The position numbers were made by a program, and so were the translations under genes. The notes below the pieces were generated by a model. It did not search any database and was not told the origin of the DNA. It saw nothing but the letters and a program-made list of their open reading frames with translations. DNA of 64,000 nucleotides from Microbacterium yannicii PS01 (GTDB taxonomy: Bacteria; Actinomycetota; Actinomycetes; Actinomycetales; Microbacteriaceae): positions 1 to 64,000 of the forward strand of contig NZ_CAJF01000010.1 in the NCBI RefSeq assembly GCF_000304335.1. The letters run 5' to 3'. Below are positions 26,332-36,298 of this stretch, piece by piece; the stretch's first letter is position 1, and every line of letters starts with the position of its first letter.

Positions 26332-26994
26332 CTACTCGGCGGGCGCGAAGGTGACGGTGACCGGGGTCGCTCCGGTGTCGCGGTCGAACACGAGCTCGCC
26401 CGTGACCACGGCCTCCCCGTCAGAGGACGGGCCGATGGTCGCGGTGAAGGTCTCGCCCTCGCCCGACCGGTTGAACTCGGCGAGCTCCGCCTCGAGTCCG
26501 TCCAGCTGCGTAGCATCCCAGCCGAACTCCTCGCCCAGCGCCTGCAGGTACGCGACGGCGCCCACCCAGCCGCGCACCACGTCCGGTCGGAGCGTCACCG
26601 CGGTCACTCGATCATCGGCCGCGGTGGCGGTGAGCCCCGCGATGTCGTTGAGCACGTGGACCTCTTCGCCGGCCGCGATGATCGCGCGCACGGGACGCCG
26701 GAACTCCGCCGTCTTGTCGCCGTCGGCCGGGAGACCGAGCTCGGTCGCCGAGAGGCCGCCGTCGCCCACGCGGACGCGCACCACGCCCTCGACGTTGACG
26801 TAGTCGAAACCCGCGTCGGTGAGCATGCTCGACCCGTCGGACGCCTTCTGGTCCGGGGAGGCATCGGGGGCCTCCTCTGTCCACCAGGAGCCCTGGATCG
26901 CGAGCGAGGCGACGACCACGCCGCCGATGATGAGCACGAGCAGGGCAGCGGGCAGCCACGCCAGAAGCGTGCGAGTGCGAGCGGAGACGGCCAC
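26332..26994 (-). CDS. membrane-anchored protein of unknown function
   Basis: The 220-residue product starts at GTG 26994 and has a single N-terminal membrane helix (about 10-33, LLAWLPAALLVLIIGGVVV) followed by an extracytoplasmic domain with many acidic residues and regular beta-strand pattern. No catalytic motif is visible and I do not recognise the family. It runs toward the tRNA-Thr locus and diverges from the DMT transporter gene with 57 bp between starts. Confidence 0.72.
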   Translation of the reverse strand: MAVSARTRTLLAWLPAALLVLIIGGVVVASLAIQGSWWTEEAPDASPDQKASDGSSMLTDAGFDYVNVEGVVRVRVGDGGLSATELGLPADGDKTAEFRRPVRAIIAAGEEVHVLNDIAGLTATAADDRVTAVTLRPDVVRGWVGAVAYLQALGEEFGWDATQLDGLEAELAEFNRSGEGETFTATIGPSSDGEAVVTGELVFDRDTGATPVTVTFAPAE

Positions 26995-27051
26995 AGTTCA
27001 GGGTAACCGGGCCGATTCGTCCGCGGACTCCTGCCACGGCAGGATAGGCGG

Positions 27052-27999
27052 GTGACAGCACGCCGACTTCCCGCCGGGCTCGCGCTCGGCGCAGCCGGTG
27101 CCATCGGAGTGATGACGGCGGTGCAGGCTCGCATCAACGGCCAGCTCGGAGTGCGCCTCGACGACGGCTTCGCCGCGGCGGTCGTCTCGTTCGGCTCGGG
27201 ACTGGTCATCCTCATCGTGCTGTCGGCGGTGCTTCCCTCCGGGCGCGCCGGGTTCGCCCGCCTCGTCTCCGGCATGCGGGAGAAGTCCATCCCCTGGTGG
27301 ATGCTCGCGGGCGGTGCCGCCGGTGCCCTCACTGTGGCGACGCAAGGCCTGGCGGTCGGGCTCATCGGGGTGTCGCTGTTCACCGTCGGCGTGGTCGCCG
27401 GGCAGACCGTGAGCGGTCTGCTGCTGGATCGTGCGGGGTTCGGGCCTGCCGGCGTCGTGGCCGTCACCGTGCCGAGGCTGCTCGGAGGAGCGCTCGCGCT
27501 CGTCGCCGTCAGCCTCGCCCTGACGGGTGACGGGCTGGCCGGCATCCCGCTGTGGATGGCTGTGCTCCCGGTACTCGCGGGCGCCGGCATCGCGTGGCAG
27601 CAGGCGACGAACGGCCGGCTCCGGCAGCGGGTTCAGACGCCGCTCACTGCGACCCTCGTCAACTTCACGGGCGGGACGCTGCTGCTCGGCGTCGCGGCGG
27701 CCATCCATGTAGCCGTCGCGGGTCCGCCGGCACCCTTCCCGCTCGACCCGTGGCTCTACGCAGGCGGTGCGATCGGGGTGGTCTACATCGCGCTCGGCGC
27801 CGCGATCGTGCAGCACACGGGCGTGCTGCTGCTGGGCCTCGGCGCCGTTGTCGGTCAGCTGGTGACGTCGCTGATCCTGGACCTTGCCTGGCCCGCGCCG
27901 GCCGGGCCGGGCCTGGTCCAAGAACTCGCGATGGTGAGTGTGGCGCTCGTCTCGGTCATCGTCGCGGCGGTGCCATGGCGACGGCGGCGACGCGTCTGA
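27052..27999 (+). CDS. DMT-family transporter with two DUF606 (YdcZ-like) repeats
   Basis: A 315-residue integral membrane protein of ten predicted helices built from two homologous halves; both halves show the family pattern of an N-terminal GAxxAxQxxxNG-like turn (AVQARINGQLG in the first, AWQQATNGRLR in the second). Such proteins belong to the drug/metabolite transporter superfamily with unknown substrate. GTG 27052 is preceded by AGGATAGG. The C-terminus is strongly basic (RRRRRV). Its stop abuts the convergent nitroreductase gene, 3 nt apart. Confidence 0.87.
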   Translation: MTARRLPAGLALGAAGAIGVMTAVQARINGQLGVRLDDGFAAAVVSFGSGLVILIVLSAVLPSGRAGFARLVSGMREKSIPWWMLAGGAAGALTVATQGLAVGLIGVSLFTVGVVAGQTVSGLLLDRAGFGPAGVVAVTVPRLLGGALALVAVSLALTGDGLAGIPLWMAVLPVLAGAGIAWQQATNGRLRQRVQTPLTATLVNFTGGTLLLGVAAAIHVAVAGPPAPFPLDPWLYAGGAIGVVYIALGAAIVQHTGVLLLGLGAVVGQLVTSLILDLAWPAPAGPGLVQELAMVSVALVSVIVAAVPWRRRRRV

Positions 28000-28002
28000 G
28001 CG

Positions 28003-28611
28003 TCAGTCCTTCGTCGGCTTCGGCATCCGTGAGACGTGTGTGCGGGCGTCGACGGCCTTGCGGCGCTCGAGGCGGCTGCGCGACGGCTTGCCGCCGACAT
28101 AGAGCCAGCCGAGCAGCTCTTCGTTCTTCTTCAGCCCGTGCGCCTTCGCGACCGCCTTCGAACGCGTGTAATGGCCGGTGCGCCAGATGACACCCCACCC
28201 CGCCTCGTCCAGCAGCAGGCTCAGAGCGTGCGCCACTCCCGAGGCGACGGCCTCCTGCTCCCAGCGCGGGACCTTCTCGCTCTTGCTGTAGGTCGCGACG
28301 ATCGCGATCAGCAGTGGCGCGCGCAGCGGCTTGGACGACGAGCCCTTGTCGCCCTCGGCCTTGCTGATCGCGCGGCCCAGACGCTCACGGTCGGTGCCGC
28401 GCAGCTCGATCAGACGCCAGGGCCGCAGTGACGAGTGGTCAGCGACGCGGCCCGCCGCCGACACGAGCCTCAGCAGCTCATCGTGGGTGGGGGCCTCGTC
28501 GGTGACCTTCGACCACGAGCGCCGTGCGCTCATCGCCTCGAGTGCGGAGCCCACGCGCCCGGGAGCCGCACCTGACGCGTCGGCGTGGGGAGCGGGAGGC
28601 GGAACCGTCAC
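28003..28611 (-). CDS. nitroreductase-family flavoprotein
   Basis: From GTG 28611, which overlaps the msrB stop (GTGA), the protein has 202 residues. Nitroreductase features include RRSWSKVTDEAPTHDELLRLVSAA, the FMN-contact region VADHSSLRPWRLIEL, and the C-terminal WGVIWRTGHYTRS and LLGWLYVGG segments. Members use FMN and NAD(P)H to reduce nitro-compounds or quinones; the physiological substrate is unknown. Coupling to methionine sulfoxide reductase suggests co-expression in oxidative stress. Confidence 0.87.
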   Translation of the reverse strand: MTVPPPAPHADASGAAPGRVGSALEAMSARRSWSKVTDEAPTHDELLRLVSAAGRVADHSSLRPWRLIELRGTDRERLGRAISKAEGDKGSSSKPLRAPLLIAIVATYSKSEKVPRWEQEAVASGVAHALSLLLDEAGWGVIWRTGHYTRSKAVAKAHGLKKNEELLGWLYVGGKPSRSRLERRKAVDARTHVSRMPKPTKD

Positions 28612-29015
28612 GCGCTCGCCTCGGGCGTGAAGCCCAGCGAGAGCGAGTTCATGCAGTAGCGATCGCCGGTGGGCGTGCCGAAGCCGTCGGGGAACACGTG
28701 GCCCAGGTGCGAGCCGCAGTTCGCGCAGCGCACCTCGGTGCGCACCATGCCGTGGCTGCTGTCGTCGATCAGCTCGACCGCCTCGGGCCGGATGGACTCG
28801 TAGAAGCTGGGCCATCCGCAGTGCGAATCGAACTTGGTGCCGCTCTGGAACAGCTCCGATCCGCATGCGGCGCACGTGTAGAGGCCCGCGCGCTGCTCAT
28901 CCAGCAGCTCGCCGGTCCAGGGACGCTCGGTGCCCGCCTGGCGCAGCACTGCGTACTGCTCCGGGGTGAGTTCTGCGCGCCACTCGGCGTCGGACTTCTC
29001 GACGGAGTACGTCAT
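28608..29015 (-). CDS. msrB: peptide-methionine (R)-S-oxide reductase MsrB
   Basis: The 135-residue enzyme repairs methionine-R-sulfoxide in proteins. It has the structural zinc cysteines at 48, 51, 97 and 100 (CAAC, CANC), the HCGWPSF motif near 66-70, and the catalytic Cys121 in DRYCMNSLSL. The start ATG 29015 is fixed by a strong GAGGAGGAAG ribosome site; upstream in-frame sequence is not needed. It forms an overlapping pair with the nitroreductase. Confidence 0.96.
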   Translation of the reverse strand: MTYSVEKSDAEWRAELTPEQYAVLRQAGTERPWTGELLDEQRAGLYTCAACGSELFQSGTKFDSHCGWPSFYESIRPEAVELIDDSSHGMVRTEVRCANCGSHLGHVFPDGFGTPTGDRYCMNSLSLGFTPEASA

Positions 29016-29152
29016 GGCTTCCTCCTCTGCGCCGGTTCGGCCTCGGGGCGGCTCGAACCGGCATACCCCTCTATTCAACCTCAGCGGAGCGGGGCACGCC
29101 TCGCCGGGGCTGGGGGTTCGCCGCGAGCGCGGCCGTGCACGAGGATGAGCTG

Positions 29153-30196
29153 ATGGGCATCGAAGAGCGTCCCGCCTCCTGTGCGCACGAGGCGGCTACG
29201 GATGCCGCGGCCGTCGTCGATCGCTACGCCCGGTTCGCTCACGACGAGGCGCCGGGCCGTTCTGCGCTCTACGCGGAGTGGGCGGCCGGCGTCGCGGCTG
29301 ACTCCGCGCTGGCCGACATCCTCGCGGCGATCCCCGCGGACCGGCGGCAGCCGCCGCTGGTGTTCGCGGTGACCCGGATGCTCGGCGCGCCGGAGGCCGG
29401 CATCGAGGAATGGGGTCCGTGGCTGCGTGGGCATGCCGATGAGGTCGTCGCCGAGGCATCCGCTCGCCGTCTGCAGACGAACGAGCCGCAGCGCTGCACG
29501 GCGCTGCTGCCGGCGCTTGCGGGGGTGACCGGGCCGATCGCGCTGCTGGAGGTCGGCGCGAGCGCGGGACTGTGCCTGTACCCGGACCGGTACTCGTACC
29601 TGTTCCGCGACCGCGAGACGGGATGCGAGCGCAGGCTGGATCCCGTCGGCGGTCGGTCGCCGGTGCTGCTCGAGAGCGAGGTCTCGGGGGCGCCGCCGCT
29701 GCGCATGCCCGAGATCGTGTGGCGGGCAGGCATCGACCTTGCGCCCCTCGATGCGGCGGATCCCGCCGACCGCGCCTTCCTCACGAGTCTGGTGTGGCCG
29801 GGGGAGGCGGGCCGTCGTGAGCGGATCGTCGCGGCGCTCGAGGTCGCGGCGGTGGATCCGCCGATCATGATCACGGGCGATGCGTCCGATCCGGCGCTGC
29901 TCCAGGCGGCCGCCGCGCGGGCGCCCCGCGGCGCGACGCTCGTCGTGACGACGCCCGGCGTCCTGCCGCATATCCCGCGCGCGGGACGCGAGCGGCTGAT
30001 CGGTGCCCTTCGGGCACTGGACGCGGTGTGGATCTCGATCGACCCGCCGGGGCTGCACGAGGCGTGGCGACCACCCGTCGATCCGGACACCTGGGGCGGC
30101 TTCGTCCTCGGCCGCGACGGCGTTCCGCTTGCCGCGGTCGACCCACTCGGCGCGTTCGTGGAGTGGCGCGCGGGAGAACCGGATGCCGCGCGTTAG
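29153..30196 (+). CDS. DUF2332-family protein
   Basis: The product of 347 residues (from ATG 29153, with GAGG 8 nt upstream; a GTG at 29135 is possible) matches DUF2332: an N-terminal segment RYARFAHDEAPGRSALYAEWAAGVA, LLEVGASAGLCLYPDRYSY resembling a methyltransferase-like motif I, and a central VWRAGIDLAPLDAAD. Function is not known; the glycine motif hints at a Rossmann-type ligand site. It is followed 9 nt later by the DUF3263 gene and is likely cotranscribed. Confidence 0.82.
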   Translation: MGIEERPASCAHEAATDAAAVVDRYARFAHDEAPGRSALYAEWAAGVAADSALADILAAIPADRRQPPLVFAVTRMLGAPEAGIEEWGPWLRGHADEVVAEASARRLQTNEPQRCTALLPALAGVTGPIALLEVGASAGLCLYPDRYSYLFRDRETGCERRLDPVGGRSPVLLESEVSGAPPLRMPEIVWRAGIDLAPLDAADPADRAFLTSLVWPGEAGRRERIVAALEVAAVDPPIMITGDASDPALLQAAAARAPRGATLVVTTPGVLPHIPRAGRERLIGALRALDAVWISIDPPGLHEAWRPPVDPDTWGGFVLGRDGVPLAAVDPLGAFVEWRAGEPDAAR

Positions 30197-30205
30197 CGTG
30201 GCCGC

Positions 30206-30469
30206 GTGCCCCTCGACGACCGCGACCGCGCCATCCTCGATTTCGAATCGCAATGGTTCGTGGCTCAGTGGCGGCGCCAGGCGGGTGCCAAGGAGGAGGC
30301 CATCCGCGCCGACCTCGGGATCTCGCCGGCGCGCTACTACCAGCTGCTGGGCCGCCTGATCGACACCGCCGAGGCGCAGCAGCACGACCCGATGCTGGTC
30401 AAGCGGCTGCGACGGCTGCGGGATGCGCGCATGGCGGCCCAGGCCAGCCGCGCCGCCGACGTCCGCTGA
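30206..30469 (+). CDS. DUF3263-family small helix-turn-helix-like protein
   Basis: An 87-residue protein beginning LDDRDRAILDFESQWF, with a central helix-turn-helix-like stretch KEEAIRADLGISPARYYQLLGRL and a basic C-terminus (KRLRRLRDARM). This is the DUF3263 family, conserved in actinobacteria and usually next to a LytR_C gene, as here. DNA binding is likely from the sequence but unproven. Start is GTG 30206. Confidence 0.88.
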   Translation: MPLDDRDRAILDFESQWFVAQWRRQAGAKEEAIRADLGISPARYYQLLGRLIDTAEAQQHDPMLVKRLRRLRDARMAAQASRAADVR

Positions 30470-30528
30470 CCGGCTCGGCCCGGCTCGGCGCGCACGGGCC
30501 TCTCCGCTTCGCCCGGTAGCATCGACGG

Positions 30529-31098
30529 GTGCCGAGATCGACCTTCCCCCGGGATCGCTTCGACGACCTTCCCGAGACGGACCGGGTCGGCGCTCATCGT
30601 GCGGAGAACCCCCGCATGCGCGGATGGCTGGTGCTGCTGTGGGCGGCGCTCGCCACGATCGTCCTGATCGCGCTCGGCATCTTCGGCACGCTGCTCGCCT
30701 CGGGTCGGATCGAGCTGTTCCCCGAGCCCACGCCTACGGCGACCCCCGCGCCGCAGGTCACCCCGGTGATCGACCAGTCCTACCAGGTGCAGATCCTCAA
30801 CGCGACTCCGGAGCAGGGGCTGGCGACCCAGATGAAGGACACCATCGTGGGCGCCGGCTGGGCGGACGAGAGCGTGCTCGCCAGCGGCGCCGGCTCGGAG
30901 GACTTCCCCGAGACCACCGTCTTCTACGTGAACGACGAGGACGAAGCGGCCGCGGCGGGGCTCGCCGGTGTCATCGGCGGCGCGAACATCGAGCAGAGCG
31001 ACGCATACCCGCCCGTGGACCCGGCGACGAAGCAGCTCACCGTGGTCATCGGGCTCGATCGCACCGCTGCCGGCCAATCGCCGGCACCTACTCCCTGA
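30529..31098 (+). CDS. membrane-anchored LytR C-terminal-domain protein
   Basis: The 189-residue product (GTG 30529) has a basic/acidic cytoplasmic leader, one membrane helix at about 31-53 and, after a Pro/Thr spacer, a LytR_C domain (about 83-178) beginning YQVQILNATPEQGLATQMKD. Without the catalytic LytR-CpsA-Psr domain it cannot transfer wall polymers and probably acts as a cell-envelope binding or accessory protein. The DUF3263, LytR_C, cold-shock and groL order is conserved in the family. Confidence 0.88.
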   Translation: MPRSTFPRDRFDDLPETDRVGAHRAENPRMRGWLVLLWAALATIVLIALGIFGTLLASGRIELFPEPTPTATPAPQVTPVIDQSYQVQILNATPEQGLATQMKDTIVGAGWADESVLASGAGSEDFPETTVFYVNDEDEAAAAGLAGVIGGANIEQSDAYPPVDPATKQLTVVIGLDRTAAGQSPAPTP

Positions 31099-31173
31099 GC
31101 CGCTTGCCCTCGGCTTTCCGCGTGCGTGTTTCGCGCCGGTAAACGTTTGCGATCCTGCGTGTCAACAAGTGCG

Positions 31174-31195
31174 GATCCGGCCGGGCGGCCGGATC
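31174..31195 (+). terminator. hairpin between LytR_C gene and cold-shock gene
   Basis: A perfect 9-bp stem (31174-31182 with 31187-31195) with a GGGC loop lies 75 nt after the LytR_C stop and 50 nt before the csp ATG. It could be a terminator or part of the cold-shock mRNA leader; sequence alone does not decide. Confidence 0.4.
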
Positions 31196-31244
31196 GGCGG
31201 TGCATACGATGAAGCCCAGTACCGCCGGCAACAGGAGATCTCGC

Positions 31245-31445
31245 ATGACCCAGGGCACCGTCAAGTGGTTCAACGCCGAGAAGGGATTCGGCTTCATCAC
31301 CGTCCCGGACGGCCAGGACGTCTTCGTCCACTACTCGAATATCGACATGAGCGGCTTCCGCGTCCTCGAAGAGGGCCAGACGGTCGAGTTCACCGTCGGC
31401 AGCGGCCAGAAGGGTCCGCAAGCAGAGTCGGTGCGGGTGGTCTGA
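31245..31445 (+). CDS. cold-shock domain protein (CspA-like)
   Basis: A 66-residue single OB-fold RNA chaperone with RNP1 KGFGFITV and RNP2 VFVHYS, beginning [16 protein letters not shown] 31245 is placed by ACAGGAGATC 7-8 nt upstream. It has its own hairpin terminator, so it is likely transcribed alone before groL. Confidence 0.95.
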   Translation: MTQGTVKWFNAEKGFGFITVPDGQDVFVHYSNIDMSGFRVLEEGQTVEFTVGSGQKGPQAESVRVV

Positions 31446-31467
31446 CCCCGGACCGGCTTCGATTCGC

Positions 31468-31497
31468 GAAACGGGATGCCGTGAGGCATCCCGTTTC
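31468..31497 (+). terminator. hairpin terminator after the cold-shock gene
   Basis: A perfect 13-bp stem (31468-31480 with 31485-31497) with a GTGA tetraloop, 22 nt after the csp stop and about 30 bp before the groL promoter. Confidence 0.85.
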
Positions 31498-31524
31498 CGT
31501 GCGTTTCGGCATCCGTCACCGCGG

Positions 31525-31551
31525 CTTGCACTCGATAGGTGCGAGTGCCAG
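31525..31551 (+). promoter_or_regulatory. imperfect upstream CIRCE operator of groL
   Basis: The arms CTTGCACTC and GAGTGCCAG are separated by 9 nt, matching CIRCE (TTAGCACTC-N9-GAGTGCTAA) except at two positions in each arm. It overlaps the predicted -35 box, so HrcA bound here would block polymerase. Confidence 0.7.
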
Positions 31552-31555
31552 AATG
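31526..31555 (+). promoter_or_regulatory. predicted groL promoter
   Basis: A -35 TTGCAC (31526-31531) and a -10-like CAGAAT (31550-31555) are spaced 18 bp. The -35 lies inside the upstream CIRCE copy and the perfect CIRCE falls at the expected transcription start. Confidence 0.55.
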
Positions 31556-31557
31556 AT

Positions 31558-33241
<1,684 letters not shown>

Positions 33242-33273
33242 TCCAGAAGCCGTAGCGCGACTCGCGTCAGAAT

Positions 33274-33303
33274 GATGGGCCCCTCCTTCGGGAGGGGCCC
33301 ATC
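33274..33303. terminator. hairpin terminator after groL
   Basis: A perfect 13-bp GC-rich stem (33274-33286 with 33291-33303) closed by the very stable TTCG tetraloop, located between the convergent groL and WXG100 genes. Confidence 0.9.
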
Positions 33304-33309
33304 GTCGTC

Positions 33310-33597
33310 TCAGCGGAACAGGCTGGTCGCGGCGAGCTCCGTATCGGCGTACTGACGACCGGCGGCCGCCAGAGCGGCGTTTATGCCGGCGAGCGACTCC
33401 TCGACCTGCCGCTGGGTCGCGCGCCACTGGTCGACGACGCCGTGGAACGCGATCGAGGCCGACCCCGTCCAGGTCGACTGCAGCTGGGTGAGCTGCGACA
33501 TCATCGCTGCGGACTCGGCCTGCAGGCGCTCGATCGTGCCGCGGACGGTCGCCGTGCCGGCGAGGACGGCGTCGCTGTCGACGGAGAAGACGGCCAT
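33310..33597 (-). CDS. WXG100-family (ESAT-6-like) protein
   Basis: A 95-residue helical-hairpin protein with the W-x-G turn at Trp43 (STWTGSAS) between two amphipathic helices. Such proteins are substrates of ESX/type VII secretion. A YxxxE-like signal is seen as YADTE near the C-terminus, which fits an export signal. It is a single gene, without a partner or EccC-type ATPase nearby. The ATG at 33597 follows GAAGGGAGC. Confidence 0.88.
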   Translation of the reverse strand: MAVFSVDSDAVLAGTATVRGTIERLQAESAAMMSQLTQLQSTWTGSASIAFHGVVDQWRATQRQVEESLAGINAALAAAGRQYADTELAATSLFR

Positions 33598-33734
33598 GGT
33601 GCTCCCTTCGAGGGGCGGGACGGATGCCGCGCCTCCTTCTCACGCCACGCTAGAGACGGACGAGACCGGTCCGGCCTGCCCTTTGCGGGTCGGTGGATGA
33701 GCGGCTTCGGGGCATGCGTGGGGAGGAGCCGGCG

Positions 33735-35513
33735 TCACTCGATCGGACGTGTGCCGGACGTGCGCTGGCGCGACATGGGCTGGGTCTGAAGGTCGAGGTG
33801 CTCGTCCGGGCTCCGGCCCTCGGCCAGGGGCAGCGAGACGCGGAAGGTGGCACCGCCGCCAGGCGTGTCCACCACGTCGACGCCGCCGTGCAGAGCCTCG
33901 ACGATCGAGGCCACGATCGACAGGCCGAGGCCCGAGCCGCCGGTTTCGCGGGTGCGCGACGTGTCGGCCCGCCAGAACCGCTGGAAGATCTTGTCCTTGA
34001 TCTGGTCGGGCACCCCTTCGCCGTGATCGATGACCTCGATCCAGCCCATGCGGGAGGGTACATCGACTCCCACACGCAGCTCGATGGGGGAGTCCGCCGC
34101 TGTGAAGCGCCGTGCGTTTCCGAGAAGATTCGTCACGACCTGCCGGATGCGATTCTCGTCACCGAGCACAATCGGCGGCAGCGGATGGCTCGTCTCGACC
34201 GCATCCGCGGAGGGAAGCGCCGAGGACTGATCCTGCGGGTCCGAGCCGTCCACGTCGGAGGCCGGAAGAGGCTTGGGGCGCCGCCGCAGCAGAGACCGTC
34301 CCGTCGCCCGGGAGATGGCGGTGGTCCCGGTGCGTCGCTTGGGCTCCTTCTCCGTCGACTCGGCACGGACGACCGGGACGAGGGCTTCGTCCGTCGTGTC
34401 GATGACGGCGACCGGACGCAGTGGCGATGTCGCGCGGACGTCCATCGCGGCGTCCCTCGCGACCGGGCGCAGATCGACCGGGCCGATCACGACATCCCGG
34501 CGCTCGTCGAGTCGTGCGAGCGCGAGAAGGTCCTCGACCAGCAGCCCCATGCGGATCGCCTCCTTCTCGATGCGGTCCATCGACTGCGAGATGTCCTCCT
34601 CGCCGCGGACGGCCCCCATGCGGTACAGCTCCGCGTAGCCGCGGACGGTGACCAGCGGGGTTCGCAGTTCGTGGCTCGCATCACCGATGAAGCGGCGCAT
34701 CTGGCGCACGGTCGAATCACGCTGCGAGATGGCGGCGTCCACGCGGTCGAGCATGGCGTTGATCGCCGTCTTGAGGCGCCCGACCTCGGTCGTGGTCGGC
34801 TCGATATCGGTCATGCGCTGGCTGAAGTCGCCCTTGGCGATGGCGTCCGCAGTCGACTCCACCTGTCCCAGGCTGCGGAAGGTCAGCGTCACCAGGAACC
34901 GGGTGGCGACGGCGCCGGCGACGAGGATGAGGAGGGCGAGGATCGAGTAGATGCCGACGTAGTTCGCGATCGTCCGGTTCACGGTCGACAGCGGCGCCGC
35001 CACCAGCTGGGGGTAGAGAATGCTCGCGCCTTCGTACTGCTGATTCGACGCGGTGGCCAGGAATGTCACCTCGCCGTCCGCGGAGGTCAGCTCGGTGATC
35101 TGCAGCTCCTGGGTCTGCGCGGTCTGCAGCGTGAGCACCTCGGGAACGACGGGTGCCGGACCTCCGCGTCCACCGACCACGGCGAGCAGATTGCTCTCGT
35201 GCAGCTCGGGATCGTGGATCGGGTCGTAGACCGCGACGAAGTAGTCGACGGCGGGCGCGTCTTCCTTCTCTCGAACGTTCAGCTCGCCGTCGCGCACGGT
35301 GAAGTCCAGCAACGGGGCGCCGGCTTCACTGCGAGCAAGCGCCACGATCTGAGTCTCGACGCCGTCGATGAGCGAGTTGCGAAGGAACACGGCGGTGCCG
35401 AACCCGGCTACGATCAGCCCGACCGCGAGAAGCGCGACGATGACCCCGGTGACCTTCGCGCGCAGGCTCGTGCCGCGCCACCACCGGGTGACCGCATCGG
35501 GCTTGTGCGCCAG
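33735..35513 (-). CDS. HAMP-domain sensor histidine kinase
   Basis: The kinase has two membrane helices flanking an extracytoplasmic sensor (about residues 45-180), a HAMP domain, HisKA with His281 in GDASHELRTP, and HATPase motifs NLLGNARRF, DHGEGVPDQ and GGSGLGLSIVAS. About 70 mostly polar residues (around 34165-34380) are inserted inside the ATPase domain before the N box. Start: the first GTG (35390) would remove the first membrane helix. In-frame coding-like sequence (TRWWRGTSLRAKVTGVIVA) continues upstream to a CTG at 35513 that has GAGGGGGG about 6 nt before it, so CTG is chosen (592 residues). It lies 25 nt downstream of its response regulator. Its stimulus is unknown. Confidence 0.85.
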   Translation of the reverse strand: MAHKPDAVTRWWRGTSLRAKVTGVIVALLAVGLIVAGFGTAVFLRNSLIDGVETQIVALARSEAGAPLLDFTVRDGELNVREKEDAPAVDYFVAVYDPIHDPELHESNLLAVVGGRGGPAPVVPEVLTLQTAQTQELQITELTSADGEVTFLATASNQQYEGASILYPQLVAAPLSTVNRTIANYVGIYSILALLILVAGAVATRFLVTLTFRSLGQVESTADAIAKGDFSQRMTDIEPTTTEVGRLKTAINAMLDRVDAAISQRDSTVRQMRRFIGDASHELRTPLVTVRGYAELYRMGAVRGEEDISQSMDRIEKEAIRMGLLVEDLLALARLDERRDVVIGPVDLRPVARDAAMDVRATSPLRPVAVIDTTDEALVPVVRAESTEKEPKRRTGTTAISRATGRSLLRRRPKPLPASDVDGSDPQDQSSALPSADAVETSHPLPPIVLGDENRIRQVVTNLLGNARRFTAADSPIELRVGVDVPSRMGWIEVIDHGEGVPDQIKDKIFQRFWRADTSRTRETGGSGLGLSIVASIVEALHGGVDVVDTPGGGATFRVSLPLAEGRSPDEHLDLQTQPMSRQRTSGTRPIE

Positions 35514-35538
35514 TTCGCCCCCCTCGTACGCCGCCGGG

Positions 35539-36231
35539 TCAGGCGGTCTTGCCGGCCTTCAGCATGTAGCCGAAGCCGCGCTTGGTCTGGATGAGCGGCT
35601 CGGTCGAGTGCGGATCGATCTTGCGCCGCAGGTAGGAGATGTAGCTCTCCACGATGCCGGCGTCGCCGTTGAAGTCGTACTCCCACACATGGTCGAGGAT
35701 CTGCGCCTTCGACAGCACCCGGTTCGGGTTGAGCATGAGGTAGCGGAGCAGCTTGAACTCGGTCGGGCTCAGGTCGATCGAAGCCTCGCCCACCTGCACG
35801 TCGTGCGTGTCCTGGTCCATCGTCAGCTCGCCCGCACGGATCACGGACTCCTCGTCGGCCTGCATGGTGCGGCGGAGGATCGCCTGGATGCGCGCGACGA
35901 TCTCATCGAGGCTGAAGGGCTTGGTGACGTAGTCGTCACCGCCGGCGTTGAGTCCCGTGATCTTGTCCTCGGTCTCGTCCTTGGCGGTGAGGAACAGGAT
36001 CGGCGCGGTGTAGCCGGCGCCTCGCAGGCGTTTGGTCACGCTGAACCCGTTCATGTCGGGAAGCATGACGTCGAGGATGATGAGGTCCGGCTCCTCCTCC
36101 AGGACGGCTGAGATGGTCTGGGCACCGTTGGAGACGGCCCGGACCTGGTATCCCGCGAATCGCAGGCTGGTGATCAGCAGATCGCGGATGTTCGGTTCGT
36201 CGTCCACGACGAGAATGCGCGGTGCGGTCAT
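35539..36231 (-). CDS. OmpR-family response regulator
   Basis: A 230-residue regulator with receiver (Asp54 in IILDVMLPDMNG, Lys in VTKPFSLDE) and winged helix (DLSPTEFKLLRYLM, RVLSKAQILDHVWEYD, VESYISYLRRKID, TKRGFGYML). The RR-then-kinase order and the YDFNGDAGIVESYISYLRRKI segment place it in the TcrA/MprA-like actinobacterial group. It pairs with the kinase directly downstream. Targets cannot be inferred from the window. Confidence 0.93.
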   Translation of the reverse strand: MTAPRILVVDDEPNIRDLLITSLRFAGYQVRAVSNGAQTISAVLEEEPDLIILDVMLPDMNGFSVTKRLRGAGYTAPILFLTAKDETEDKITGLNAGGDDYVTKPFSLDEIVARIQAILRRTMQADEESVIRAGELTMDQDTHDVQVGEASIDLSPTEFKLLRYLMLNPNRVLSKAQILDHVWEYDFNGDAGIVESYISYLRRKIDPHSTEPLIQTKRGFGYMLKAGKTA

Positions 36232-36298
36232 GCCCTCATTATGTCGGCGGATCCGATGCGATGTCTGGATATCCGTCGGTTCGCCGGTGATGGGCGAC

